The position numbers were made by a program, and so were the translations under genes. DNA of 64,000 nt. It comes from Chrysopilus asiliformis (taxonomy: Eukaryota; Arthropoda; Insecta; Diptera; Rhagionidae). How positions within the stretch are numbered: the first letter of the stretch is position 1; every line of letters starts with the position of its first letter. Below the pieces are notes generated by a model that was given only the letters and a program-made list of their open reading frames with translations, was not told where the DNA came from and ran no database searches. The stretch is from positions 64,732,682-64,796,681 of the forward strand of contig OZ035963.1 of the NCBI GenBank assembly GCA_964034945.1, in the 5' to 3' direction. This document shows, one piece after another, positions 22,215 through 33,905 of the stretch.

Positions 22215-23300
22215 TCATTTGCGGGAAGTCTTACTTCATCACCATTTTTTGAAGAAAAGTGTCGCGGAATCGTATCGTTTGCTTGTCAGGAATATTGTTT
22301 ATTTTGTAGATAATTTTTCATTTTTTTCTCAGACAATTATTTTTAATATTTTTGCAAATACAAAAACAAGTTCCCACTGCGACTGACTTTTTCCGATAAG
22401 ATAAAAACATTTTACGATAGAGCGAAGTCCATGAATTTTTAGTCATTCGCAATTAATGCTGTTGGATATTTTTTCACTGAAATATCATTTTGTCGTACAG
22501 TTTTTTTTTTTTGCTAATCAGTTTCGTCAAAAACATATCAAACTCTGGCAGCCATTCACGATGACATCGGAGTTTTCTTTTTCTTTTTATAGAAGTGGAT
22601 TTTCAAATCGGGAAACATTCAAGCGTAACAAAACAATTGAGTGCATTTTATTCCTTACATTTATTATCAAGTCGAGTTCGTATTTCAGCCATGAATATTG
22701 CTTGCAATGCAGCGATTTCGCTTAATTCTGGTGGTTTTTTTTTCTTCTCTTCTAGTTTCATTAATTTCACGTGATTGGAATTTGTCCAAGCGAAACAAAC
22801 GTAGAAAATGTTAAAAAAAAATCACAATAAACTTTGAGTTTTGTTATGGAGAACTCCGAAAGGCGAGTCCTAATAGGTTGTTTTTTTTAAGTTGGAAAAA
22901 TATGCAATAAACAAACAAGGGACGACATTCTGATGTAACGACTTGTCATTTTATTCAATACTTTTCAACGACCCACTCCGCCTCACCCTGAACCGCAATC
23001 CATGTCAACTTCATAAAAAATATGGCTACAATTCCCATAATGGCAATTCTAATTACTCACACCCATCGTATGTGAACGTAGACAGAATTTTTAATTGATT
23101 TATTGATGCAAACAAGAACAATTCTTTACAAATCGTGATAATGAAGTCGGCATACAATTTGCAAATCAGAAAAATATTCAATTTACGTCAAAAATCAATA
23201 AAACTTAAATAAGAAGTGTGAAAATTCTTAAGTGGCAAAATGGATCTTAGTTTAATTAAGTTGGAGAAGAAATGATTTTAAATGAAAGATTTCCGTCTGC
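22215..23300. other. No gene recognised
   Basis: AT-rich single-copy-looking sequence; no coding exon recognised. Confidence 0.45.
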
Positions 23301-23309
23301 AAAAAATAC

Positions 23310-23665
23310 AACAAAATCGAATCGGACCACTCCCCCCCCCCTCTCCCATAAAAATTTTCCATTTGTATAGGAGAGAGGGAAAGGAGTGATCCAATTTGAT
23401 TTCGATGTATGAAACGGTTATTTAAAATTACATTCTAAACCGATTTTATCTTTATAAATTTTTCAATACGACTCACCGTTTTCGAGAAAATAGAAAAAAA
23501 TTAATTTGTATGGTGGCGAGGGGAAGGGGTGGTCCAACTGGATTTCGATGTATAGATAAGTTATGTAAAATCACATTCTAAACACATTTCACCTTTATAT
23601 ATTTTTCAATATGACTTACCGTTTTCAAGAAAATTGCAAAAAACTGATTCGCTATTCGCTAGTAT
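23310..23665. repeat. Family B repeat units
   Basis: About two ~155-bp units marked by CCATTTGTATAGGAG, TTCGATGTAT, ATCACATTCTAAACACATTT and CGACTCACCGTTTTCGAGAA. Non-coding. Confidence 0.7.
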
Positions 23666-23669
23666 AGTG

Positions 23670-24665
23670 GAGGGAGGAAGGAATGGGAAAAAACTATACA
23701 GGCGTCGTTTGATTTAGGACAACTCAGCACTATCACAAAAGGGATGAGCGAGGGAGCGGAGGGAAGACAGAGGGCGGGGGGGGGGGGGCGATGTTATTAT
23801 CCTTGCTTCACCACTGTATAACGCTTCCACAACTCTATTCCAGCAGAAGTATAAGATTTTGCGATAAATTTCGAAGAAATAATTATTTTCACAAAATTAA
23901 AATCAAATAAAACATTTTTCTACTTGAAACTTTCTCTATCTTTCCAACAAATCCTTAAAAAGATTTTTCTCATCGCTTTAAAACCCCCGATAAATTCCTT
24001 CACAAAAACTTAACGCCATTAATTTACCAGAGATTCCCTTATCGCATCATTTGATTCGCCTCTGATGGCCGTCATTATAAGAAACTGCATATAAATCCCA
24101 TTCACGTCACACTTTATCACTAATTCGAATCCACATTCCCAAAAATGGTCAACTGAACTCCAATAAAGGACCTAAAACAGGACGCAAAGCCATCGTGGAA
24201 CTCATTTAACAGAATCAATCTTCCGTAAATTGGACAGTGCCATAAAATGCCATCCCTTTTTGGCCTCGATTTGCCGGATAAAATCCCTTCATTATACCAG
24301 CCATGATACACCATTTAAGGGTGGTTAGAATTTATCAACAATAAAAAAAATCATCTGAAGGGGTGGGGGTTAAAGCTAGAGTCAAAGCCGAAATTCGGTT
24401 GAACAGCAAATATTAAAGCCACAAAGTTTTCGCAACATGAAATTCCTTTTATCTCTTCAGTCACGGGCAAAGCAGATCCGTTTTAAGCCCCAGGGCTTTT
24501 GCAGTCCAAAATTAACCGTCCGTTTGGAGTGACGTTGAGTTTGGGGGGGTGGAGAGGGTGGTTGAGATCCAAATCATGGTCAAGTTGAGATGTATTTTGA
24601 AATAATTTCCGCTCCAATGAACCCTTTTTCCTAATGACAGCAAATATGGCTATGTGTGTTGGTGT
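23670..24665. other. No gene recognised
   Basis: Contains a poly-G tract (about 23777-23790) and otherwise unremarkable AT-rich sequence. Confidence 0.45.
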
Positions 24666-24667
24666 TG

Positions 24668-25556
24668 GTGCACTGAGAGAAATGAACATTTTAAAACTAA
24701 ACAATTTCCACCCTAGATCTAAAAATCTAGTTTCTTGTTTGATTTAAAAAGAAATATCCTAGAATCAGCATAAAATTTTATTATTTAGTAACTCATGATT
24801 TTAAATTAAAAAGCTAGTTTTTAGATTTAAAAACCCCAAAATGTTTAAATTTAAAATTGCCCCTACTAGAATTAAAAAACCAAAATGTTTAAATTTAAAA
24901 TCTTTCTTTTTGATTCAAAAATGACCTTTTTAAATTTAAACAAGTTACTTTCAAAATTTAAAATCATTCTTTCAAGCGAGATAGAAACCATTCATGTTTA
25001 GACTCGCTTCGTTAATTTACTTCGGTGGCCGTATGCGTTGGCGAGTGGACTTCAAACCTTAGGGATCTCGGGTTCGAATCGCGGGTTTATGAGCAGGAGT
25101 TTTTCAACATTTAATTTAATACTTAATACGTAAGAAAATATTTATAATTTATAAATACTGTAAAAAGTAAAAAATGCTACTGGGAAATTGGTAAAAATCT
25201 ACTATTACTATCGTAAAACCATGAAAAATGAAGATTTATATTTTTTAAAAAAAAAAAAGATAATGGCAGATTACTATAAATGTTGTAGCGCCCCGCTATA
25301 AATGTGATTTTTCCCCTCAGTGAAGCTTTTTAAATTCAAAAAGGTTTTCTTTTAAAATTAGTGTAAATCTTTTAGAATTAAAAAGCTCGTCTTTTAAATT
25401 TAAAAAAAAAAACACTAGATTTTAAAAGGGCTATCACTAGAATTAAAAAGAATGTGGTTTTTATTTTTAGTATGAACTTGTTTAGCTCGTACGCAAACAA
25501 CAAATTACTAAAATCTAGAGCATTTCTTTTTGATTTTAGTATATTTTTTTCTGAGT
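24668..25556. mobile_element. AT-rich putative transposable element with TTTAAAWTT words
   Basis: Bounded by CACTGAGAGAAAT on the left and an inverted ATATTTTTTTCTGAGTG on the right. The interior is saturated with short TTTAAATTTAAA and CTAGATTTT(A) words and contains a tRNA-like block (25015-25092). No target duplication was established, so the limits are tentative. Confidence 0.4.
25015..25092 (+). repeat. tRNA-like SINE head (candidate)
   Basis: GGTTCGAATC is a good pol III B box and lies about 33 bp after TTGGCGAGTGG, which resembles an A box. The T-arm pairing is imperfect and no proper acceptor stem forms, so this looks like a tRNA-derived SINE head or tRNA pseudogene rather than a functional tRNA. 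Confidence 0.4.
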
Positions 25557-25774
25557 GTGGTTGGTGAAATTGATATTTCCCGAAATAGAAATTAATCCGT
25601 TCATGTTTCCTTGACTTTGATTCCTTAAGGTTGGTTCACGTTAATAATAACTGGAGCTAAGTGGCCGCCGGTAGATCTGTAAATAGAAAAACGAAACAGG
25701 TGCCTGCGGCGCATTTCTCCTTTTCAGTCTTCTGCGACAGTTTGGTAACAGCAAAGCGATGAGAAAGATCCAAA

Positions 25775-25965
25775 TTTCAGATCCAAAAGCGGTGTCGATC
25801 ATGACCGGAAGGGAATTGCGATGCAAAACTAGAGGCGTGCAACGGACTGACCGACAAATCGACAGACAGATAGACAGACCGACAGACCGACCGACAGTCA
25901 GAGCGACAGAGACCGACAGATAGACCGACAGATAGACCGACAGATAGACCGACAGACAGTCTTGC
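25775..25965 (+). pseudogene. Decayed LINE ORF2 C-terminus running into a GACA microsatellite
   Basis: The text around AAGGGAATTGCGATGCAAAA reads, with two in-frame stops, as a broken version of the LINE tail at 62041-62169 (shared GIxMQN core and the following Arg-rich stretch). From about 25840 it merges into a GACCGACAGATA-type tetranucleotide array. Confidence 0.5.
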
Positions 25966-25999
25966 CTCAAACGGATTTCGTACTGATCAGAAATTCTCT

Positions 26000-28190
26000 A
26001 TCTGCCCACGTTCTCGAGTCAGTCTCCATCACGAACACAATATTTTCCCTCTATAGCAGAAGAAAGTAAAAAATTGGCTTGCGTTTTTTTTTTTTTTTTT
26101 GTAAAGAAAAAAATTGCATGGGCCGCATTTTTCTTGTATTCTTAGATAGTATTTCGTGATTTTTGTCTGTAGTTAGGATATATCTTTCAATACCTTTGTG
26201 ATTTGTGTTTTCCTGCGATTTTTACAAATTTTAGGTTCATAATTGAGTTTTTACAGCCCTGCCAGGAGTTCCAAACACTGCGATAATTGTAGAGTTAAAT
26301 AATTTTAAAAAACCGGGTCGTTGACTGTTTTTTAAGATGTTGTCTAAAAAAAATGGTCAGATCTGTAGTGAGGGAAGGGTAGGGCGGATTTGCGGTAGTT
26401 TGGAGGAAGGCAGGCGGCATAAACTCCATACAAAAAATCACGAAAAAGTGTGACGAGGGGTAGGGGGTCTGAAAGCACTAAAATATTTTAAAAAGGAGAT
26501 CGCGAGATTTCCAAAAGGTGGGTCACAAGATTTCTAAATTTCAAAAGAGAGGATCTCGAGACAAAACAGGTTTGGGACCACTTCACAAGTTTGGTTGGGC
26601 AACTGTGAGTGTTTTTTAGGGGTTTTTCGCTAGCAACCAGATTTTTCTGTCTTTCCAGTACTAGAATCAGTTTAGATTCTGAAACTACTGGAACTGGAAT
26701 CCCACCCACTGTCTCCAAAGACTATACTTGTGTAAATCAGGCTTTAGAAACATCCATTTTGCCTTCCTTCCGAAAAAAATTCCATTTGTATGGGAGAGGG
26801 AGAACCAGTGAAGCGATTCAGAAAAAAAGCCTTCCTCTCCGCATTTACGCTTCCCAAATTCCTTCGCCTTAGAAGGGGTTGTTTTTAAGATATCACTAAC
26901 CAGCGACACATCACTTTAATTTCGGGCAAAAAAATTCAATTCAACCAAGAATTAAATAAGAATTGCCTGCTGTTTTGGGGAGGCTTTGTTGTTATTCAAT
27001 TAGTCGCCGAGAGCTAATTTATGGATACTCACGCGCTTCGTCTTCAATGATTTTATTTAATTTTGACTCCAACAATAATGAAATTCAGTAATGGAGAATG
27101 CCATGAATAGACCTAAAAAAAGATATCAATGGATAAAATTAAAGAGAATCACATTCCATGGCCAATGTGTCATCAGATCGGCTTCATGGGACAGATAAAA
27201 AGTCTTTGCTAACTTTTATGAGTTTTATCTACCAACTCGCTTCGTTTTGAACCACTCCGAATCCTTCTAGGGTTCCATTTGAAAAGACTTTGACTATTTG
27301 ATGGATTCCTATAGAGTTCTTCTACCCTTCTTATAGTCGGCGAATTCCTCCATAATTTCCCTGCTTTCAGTGCTGCGTTCCGAGTGTCATAATCTGAACT
27401 TTTAGTCTGTTATGATAATTCAATTTTGTCTGAAACATTTTTTTGTAGCTTTTTGTATGTCTGAAACACTTTGACCACCACACCACACGCCGCAGGACAT
27501 GCTGGCCGTGCCAAGACGAAACTGAAGCGTTTCTCTCAAAATCCATTGTCCCAAAGAGTTGTTCTTTTGATGTCGTCTTCCTGTCTAAAAGTGTTCCCGG
27601 CCTTCAGATGGCATATTCTTGGTTTAATGCCAATTGAAGAGATAAAATCACGCCGTGCCGGCTATGGAATTTATGAGGGTTGGTTGGGAATTTCTGGAGG
27701 GCGGGGAAAACGGAGAAGACCAATTGGGTGACAAACTGGAAGTCATAGCCGACACTATGAAATCATTTGACTTTGGTCTGATGGCTGAATAAGTGGAGAT
27801 TGTTATCAATGTTGGACAATGTGTTGGATTTTTATCATTCACTTATGTATGTGTTTTCTAAATTAAGGGTAAATAGGCAGATTACCAAGGAATTTCTTTT
27901 TTTTTTTACAATATTACGATTGACGTCAAAGACATGTTAGCATAACAATAGTCTGCGGTGAATTTGATAATCATGGAATTATCATTTCGGACTGAAATGC
28001 CCCAAAGTTTTGAAACGAAATTTGGTTTTTCTTTGTAGTCAAGGTTGTTATTGTTTTCTCCAGCTCAAGAAAAACCACCCCCTCCCCCCTCCTAATGGTC
28101 CATCTTTACCCATTAACAAAAAAAAACGAATCTGCGTAAAATTTCAAGTCTCTAGCTCAATCCGTGCGCCCGCAATCCGCGCCACAGACG
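26000..28190. other. No gene recognised
   Basis: Only chance frames. Poly-T at 26085-26100. A short family B-like word (CCATTTGTATGGGAGAGG) at about 26783. No splice-framed coding exon identified. Confidence 0.4.
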
Positions 28191-28191
28191 A

Positions 28192-28416
28192 ACAGACAGA
28201 CAGACAGACAGACAGACTGACGGACGGACGGACGGAGAGACGGACAGACAGACGGATAGACAGACGGACGGCCGGACGGACAGACGGACGGACAGACGGA
28301 CAGACGGACAGACGGACGGACAGACGGACGGACGGACAGACGGACGGACGGACAGACGGACAGACGGACGTACGGACGGACGGATGGACGGACAGACGGA
28401 CGGACAGATGGACGGA
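28192..28416. repeat. GACA/GACG microsatellite array (~225 bp)
   Basis: Tetranucleotide array of CAGA and CGGA words without long uninterrupted units. It is preceded by AATTTCAAGTCTCTAGCTCA, the family B text that elsewhere precedes the array slot (39277, 57892), so the array again sits in the family B slot. Confidence 0.85.
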
Positions 28417-28529
28417 TTAGAACTTTGCATTGGTTTACATATAGGTCCAGTGTATTCGAATTTTGATTACATATAGGTCCATTTTTTTACCATTATCCAT
28501 TAAGAGGCTGAAAAGTGTCACTCCGGGGT

Positions 28530-28950
28530 TTTCGAGGACGCTGACCACAAATCCGGTGTTAGAATTTCAAAATTTAAAACGGAAAGTCCTGTAAGATTAA
28601 TGCAAATATCCTTTTTCCCGTTTTTCCAGGGAAAATTGACATTAAAGAGCTTTTAGGGTCGCTGATCACGAATCTGGTGGTAGAATTTTCAAATTCGAAA
28701 CCTGCAAGGATGACAAGGATGACCTGCAAGGATGACCAAATATCCCATTTTCTCTCCGTAAAATTGATATTTGTGGGTGTTCGGCTGGCTGATCACGAAT
28801 CTGTATAGTTAAAAGAAACCGAAGGTCTTGCAAGGATAAGGTTTTTCTCAAAAGTTTTTAAGTTCTTTCCGGTTTTTTTGATATTCTAAAACTTATACAA
28901 AAAACGTTAACCTGGCAACGACGGGTATGCAAGCTAGTGACATATAAGCT
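28530..28950 (-). repeat. Family C repeat, 3' half
   Basis: Repeated ACCACAAATCCGGTGTTAGAA / ATCACGAATCTGGTG words, GGACCT-type words and the terminal block TTTTTAAGTTCTTTCCGG to GGCAACGACGG and GCAAGCTAGT. Same order as the right half of 59636-60298; orientation was not rigorously checked. Confidence 0.65.
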
Positions 28951-29201
28951 GGTTATTTATCGCACAATTTTCTCAGATCAAACGTTTACTACAAAAAAAA
29001 TCACAATAGCAATTGCTAATAACTAACATAAGACGACTTCATAACAACCAAAAGTTATTCTCGCTTGCCTTAAGAATTTCCTTTCATTTTCTTCAATTTC
29101 TTTCGCGTGTTTAATTTCGCCATCCCACGCACGTTTTAAGTAAATTTAAGCCATGATAATTTCGTTTTGGCAATTTTATCTCATGGACGATGAGTTCAAG
29201 T

Positions 29202-29469
29202 AAAAAATAAAAAATAAAATTTTTTAAAAAAAGCTTTTATTAAAAAAAATGCACTAAAAAGAAAAAAATAATTTTCTGGACGCTGTGTATCACAAATATA
29301 AAAGCTTTTAAAAAGCGAGATAAATGTTTATTTTATTGTTTTATGCTTTATCTCGCTTTTTAAAAGCTTTTATATTTGTGATACACAGCGTCCAGAAAAT
29401 TATTTTTTTCTTTTTAGTGCATTTTTTTTAATAAAAGCTTTTTTTAAAAAATTTTATTTTTTATTTTTT
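29202..29469. repeat. Large near-perfect palindrome (123-bp arms, 22-bp loop)
   Basis: Left arm 29202-29324 and right arm 29347-29469 are reverse complements across almost their whole length, including the non-simple core TTTCTGGACGCTGTGTATCA. Only the outermost AT-rich bases differ. It contains AAAAGCTTTTAT words like family C ends and lies 40 bp before a family C array. No coding capacity. Confidence 0.95.
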
Positions 29470-29509
29470 TTATTTTGTTCTTTTTAGTCTTCGAATATAT
29501 ATCCTTACA

Positions 29510-30300
29510 TTTGAGATGTCCTTACAGGCTTTTTAACTTGAGAATCGTATTCAGCGAACCCCAAAACCCGCAGAATATATTTTTTCCCGGAACAATTGAG
29601 GAAAGGGATAATCACGTTATCCTTACAGGACCTTCCGTTATCCTTACAGACTTTTTAATGACAGATTCGGATTCAGCGACCCCAAAAACCCCCAGAATAG
29701 ATTTTTTTCCGGAAAATTTGGAGAAAAGGATAATCACGTTATCCTTACATTAACTTCCGTTATCCTTACAGACTTTTTAATGACAGATTCGGATTCAGCG
29801 ACCCCAAAAACCCCCAGAATAGATTTTTTCCGGAAAATTTGGAGAAAAGGATAATCACGTTATCCTTACAGGACCTTCCGTTATCCTTACATACTTTTTA
29901 ATGACAGATTCGGATTCAGCGACCCCAAAAACACCCAGAATAGATTTTTTTCCAGAAAATTTTGAAAAAAGGATAATCACGTTATCCTTACAGGACCTTC
30001 CGTTATCCTTACAGACTTTTTAATGGCAGATTCGGATTCAGCGACCTCAAAAACCCCCAGAATAGATTTTTTTCCGGAAAATTTGGAGAAAAGGATAATC
30101 ACGTTATCCTCACAGGACCTTCCTTTATCCTTACAAGGACGAAGTAGAGAAAATATTGTATTGTCATCGGACTTATATAAGTGTACAAAATTTCAAGTGA
30201 ATCGGATGAGTGGAAGTGGGTCAAAATTTGATTGCAAGATTTGACCCCGACAGACAAACAGACAAACAGACAAGATAGCGAGCTAAATAAAAGCTTTTAA
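29510..30300 (-). repeat. Family C repeat with four 121-122-bp tandem units
   Basis: The word CAGATTCGGATTCAGCGACC starts at about 29662, 29784, 29905 and 30027. Each unit contains CCGGAAAATTTGGAGAAAAG (or a near variant) and ATCACGTTATCCTTACA. The tail holds AAATTTCAAGTGAATCGGAT, GACAGACAAACAGACA and TAAATAAAAGCTTTTAAAAA, the inverted form of the 59636 end. Confidence 0.85.
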
Positions 30301-30304
30301 AAAT

Positions 30305-31080
30305 GTCAATTTTTTCTTGTTAAGTGGCCATTTTAGTCATTCAAATCGCATAAATTTTAATATCACAATAAATAATCACAATTTCTGCTGTTCCTGAACA
30401 TAACCTTAGCCTCCTTTTCCTTGGGATTTCCTTCCATCGTCATCGGAGGTGATTTTGAACTTTTTTTCCCTTTATTCATTTTATTTGTTTAACAATTTCG
30501 TATTCCTTATCCCAATTTAAACCGCAGGAATCCAATAAAGTTGTGGCTTTTTTGATTTGGTATCTCGCGTTCGCTTCCTGGAATCCCAAGCAACAAGAGA
30601 AAACCTCCATCTGGAGTGTCCAAGACGAAATTCTCCACCATTGCTTGCATTACCGATGACTCAGTCGAATTTCTTAGCAATACAAAATACGGCAGAGAAG
30701 ACCTTCAATTCATTTAAAAAAAAACATTTCGTTATTTTGCCTTTTTTACTTCTTTTCTTTTATTGTTATTAACAAGTTTCTTTTTTGTTTGCTGTGCTAT
30801 AGGTTTCAATATGACCTTAAATGCCCGCGATCCATTCCTTCCGATTTTTAAATTTTTTATTGCCGCGGCCAATGAAAAAGTTTTGTGATTGAAAAAACAA
30901 ATTGTAGAAGGGAAAAAGACCGCAATAAGCCATTTTTGTTTATTTAAAGAAACTTGCAATTGTTTTATAGAATTTTCGTCAATCCCAATACGCTCCAAAT
31001 AGCAAGAAATCGGTAAAACAATCAAAATGTTGCTTTTAAATGAAAAAAATTTATTCAAACTAATCAATTTAATAAAAAAC
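30305..31080. other. No gene recognised
   Basis: AT-rich spacer, no repeat family or exon identified. Confidence 0.45.
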
Positions 31081-31084
31081 GGAG

Positions 31085-31435
31085 TCATTTTTTCGAATTC
31101 CACATGTCTGCCCGCCTGTCTGTCCGTCTGTCTGTCCGTCTGTCTGTCCGTCTGTCTATCCGTCTGTCTGTCTGTCTGTCTGTCCGTCTGTCTATCCGTC
31201 TGTCTGTCTGTCCGTCTGTCTGCCCGTCTGTCTGTCTGCCCGTCTGTCTCTGTCTGTCCGTGAACACCAAAGTTTTCGAAAGAATTGAGCAGTTGCGTTT
31301 CTCGTAAATGGCTAGGCTAAGTTTTTGAACGGACAAAATTGGACCAATCCTTCCCCCTCCCCCATACAAACGAAACAGTGTTTTTGCAATTTTCTCGAAA
31401 ACGGTGAGTCGTATTGAAAAATTTATAAAGGTAAG
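31085..31435 (+). repeat. Family B repeat with a ~150-bp CTGT/CCGT array
   Basis: The array occupies about 31107-31262. It is followed by GTGAACACCAAAGTTTTCGA, CTCGTAAATGGCTAGGCTAA, GGACAAAATTGGACCA and CTCGAAAACGGTGAGTCGTA, the family B order seen at 34730-34900. The array again starts immediately before GTGAACAC. Confidence 0.8.
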
Positions 31436-31439
31436 ATGG

Positions 31440-32340
31440 GAGTCCCCACAGCTTGATAGGGGCCGAATAGCCCAAAAGAAGACCTATTAAAATTGTAATT
31501 TTCCACATTTTTCTTACTAAATTTAGTAAAAATATGTATTTTTCTCGATTTTGGAATTAGGCGCGCGCCTTTTGCGCCTAGGCGGGATCTGCTGCTGGCT
31601 AACAGGAGCAAAATTTCTCCGTAATTTCTTCACTCAGTTTCTTAATTACGATATTTCTCGCATTTCTCCATACTTGCGATGCTTTTATACCGCTTAAATA
31701 CTTGAAGAAAAATAAAATTGTTGACTACTTATAAAACCATTGAAATACTGTAACGTTGAAATACTGATTATGAAAGCTGTTCGAATATAAAAGCAGTTTA
31801 AAAACTTAACTCCCTTAATTTCCCCCCCAATATAAAATGACTCGATAAAATTTTCATTTTTGTTCATCTTTCGGTTCTCGGTTTGACATTTTCTCGTCAT
31901 TGTCATCTTATATCGTTTTACGGTCGCTTTTGTGTGAAAACTGATCCACTTGAGGTGAAAACTGTTCACTTGAGACGAGGAAGACGTTGTCGTTGTCGTC
32001 GTTGTTGAAACCACTTTCGCTTACATAATTTAAGAATCCTCTCTTGTTCTTAATAAACTCTCGAGTTTACACATGCCAAGGCATATCATTTTCATGGCCA
32101 CAATGATGAGTAATCTTAATGGGGATGCAAATATTTATTAGTGAAGTTTTTGATTTGTTTCGTATTATAAACAAAGCAATTTGCAATTGAGATGAAGAAA
32201 AAACTTTTGGGTTTTATCGCATTTTTGACACATTTTTTTTGTTGTAAAAAAACACTTGAAAATCATAACAGATGGAGCGAAACTAAAGGCCCAACCACAT
32301 AGAATGGGTTTTCTTTGGCAAACCGGTCAAAGATGCTGTT
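31440..32340. other. No gene recognised
   Basis: AT-rich spacer with a GTC-rich stretch near 31985-32005; no exon identified. Confidence 0.45.
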
Positions 32341-32344
32341 AATA

Positions 32345-32530
32345 ACGCATTATCCTAACAACACCTTCCATTGTCCCTTCAGATAACGGAATTATCCTTA
32401 CAGATAATAATGTTAGAACCGAATTCAGCGACCCCAAGAACCCCCAGATGAGATTTTTCCCGAAAATTTGGAGGAAAAGATAATCACGCGATCCTTACAG
32501 GACTTTCCCTTATTCTTACAAGGATGTGGC
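32345..32530 (-). repeat. Family C fragment
   Basis: AACCGAATTCAGCGACCCC, AGATGAGATTTTTCCCG and CAGGACTTTCCCTTATTC mark about 1.5 units. Confidence 0.65.
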
Positions 32531-32539
32531 CCTTATCCA

Positions 32540-33435
32540 ACCGACCATTTCTTATCAAATAGAAGTTCATCTTAGAAAAAAGAAATTCATCAATCCTACC
32601 GACTTTAGAAAATTATTTTTTCTTCATGGATAGAAAATAATTCTTCGAAAAAGACACCAAATCAGTTCAATCGGCTTGACTATTATGGAATTATTGGAAG
32701 ATTCTGAAGAGGTAAACATTTTGCAACTACGTACGACGACGACGTCTTGGATGGCATTTTTGGAATGGGAAGGAAAACCCGTTTCTCACAATTCACTCAC
32801 ACCAGCTTTTATAAAGTTATACGAAGTGAAGTGAAGTGAGTGAGTGCACCTTGTTGGATGAATAGGCATACGAGTAGATGGTGGTGGGCGCAACCACCAC
32901 CTAAGCCCCCCTTTTCTCCCTACCCGTCTAGATGTGGCAACCATCGAGAGGTTCGTTGAGCACATTTTGTTTGTTTATTTAGATGGCAAACATTAGGCTT
33001 ACATTACAGGTGAGTTAAGCTGATAATCGGCGTGCACTTTGGACCAGAATGATCAGTGATCACCTGAAATGGGAGACTGGTGTATGCGCAACTCACTTAC
33101 GATTACTTCACCTTGAAGAGGAGAAGAAGAATATGAGCGTTCACCATTCGCTATAAGCGGCATTCAGCAGAAGTTGAAACCACTTTGAATCGAAGATATC
33201 TACAGTAAATGGCCTTTCGATTCAGTTTCTTGGGCACAAATCTTGGCATCCCAAAGATGGTGATCTCGCTGGGTCCAGAAGTCGTGCTCGTAGTGGACTT
33301 TAGCCGAAGTGACGGCATCAATGCTGCTGACTACGTATCGATCTGCCTACCTGCGCCATAAAAACACACCATCTCCAAACACACTGCAATGTTGCACAAC
33401 ACGCCAACAATCGTCAAGATCACTCCGAAACCGAT
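32540..33435. other. No gene recognised
   Basis: Short direct repeat GTGAAGTGAAGTGAGTGAGTG near 32828-32850 (written here only as a landmark of GTGA words). At 33190-33420 short frames on the minus strand read protein-like (one with a hydrophobic GVILTIVGVLCNIAV stretch) but in different frames without a consistent splice model. Confidence 0.35.
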
Positions 33436-33440
33436 CTTAG

Positions 33441-33905
33441 GATGGAACAGGGGCGAAATGCCGTCGAATCAGCGGTGAAGAGATAAAGTTGCCAAGACAA
33501 GTGACTTTTTCCGTAGAGGGTATTCCATGGATTCCGCTGGCATCTCTTAAAAAACAACCGATCGCAATTGATCTTCGTGAGGCACCCGTTCGCCTCAATG
33601 TCTCTATATTTGCCCAATTGTGGGCTGGCCAAGGTGCATGCGGGGCGCTGCACCGGCTCTATCAGGTGAAGATTAACACGAAATCCTCCTGTCCATCGTC
33701 TCCGAAGTTGTGTCTCGCATCGGATTTAATCCCATTCGATTGTCGATCAGCGTTAAGCGTTGACTTCTTCGATCCTCGTATTGTTTCGCATCGCGATAGT
33801 GAGTCATCTTGGGCGCTTCGTTTACTTCATCGTGCCACTAACGAGGTTACCGATACGTCTTCTGTGAAATGTCGCTGCCGATCATCGCCGTCTTACGTCT
33901 TGTGA
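33441..33905 (+). CDS. Unidentified open frame, possible exon or pseudogene
   Basis: A 154-codon frame open from just after TAG at 33438 to TGA at 33903; the first ATG-type start could be 33489. It is the longest frame in this window that is not microsatellite-derived and not mirrored by an equally long frame opposite (the minus strand has 77 codons). Base composition is richer in CpG than its surroundings. A CAG|GTGAAG donor-like site lies at about 33663. I recognise no domain, signal peptide or catalytic motif. It could be an exon of an unknown gene, the remains of a mobile element, or chance. I see no clear acceptor upstream. Confidence 0.2.
   Translation, partial: DGTGAKCRRISGEEIKLPRQVTFSVEGIPWIPLASLKKQPIAIDLREAPVRLNVSIFAQLWAGQGACGALHRLYQVKINTKSSCPSSPKLCLASDLIPFDCRSALSVDFFDPRIVSHRDSESSWALRLLHRATNEVTDTSSVKCRCRSSPSYVL

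Noticed and set aside
25015..25092. Functional tRNA gene
   Set aside because: The T-arm is mismatched and no acceptor stem can be drawn; kept only as a SINE-like candidate.
28010..28430. 136-residue Arg/Thr/Asp-rich frame and its antisense partner
   Set aside because: Microsatellite translation within a family B array slot.
33190..33420. Minus-strand membrane-protein gene with exons around GVILTIVGVLCNIAV
   Set aside because: The protein-like pieces lie in different frames and no acceptor/donor pair joins them; it may be eroded coding DNA but cannot be supported.
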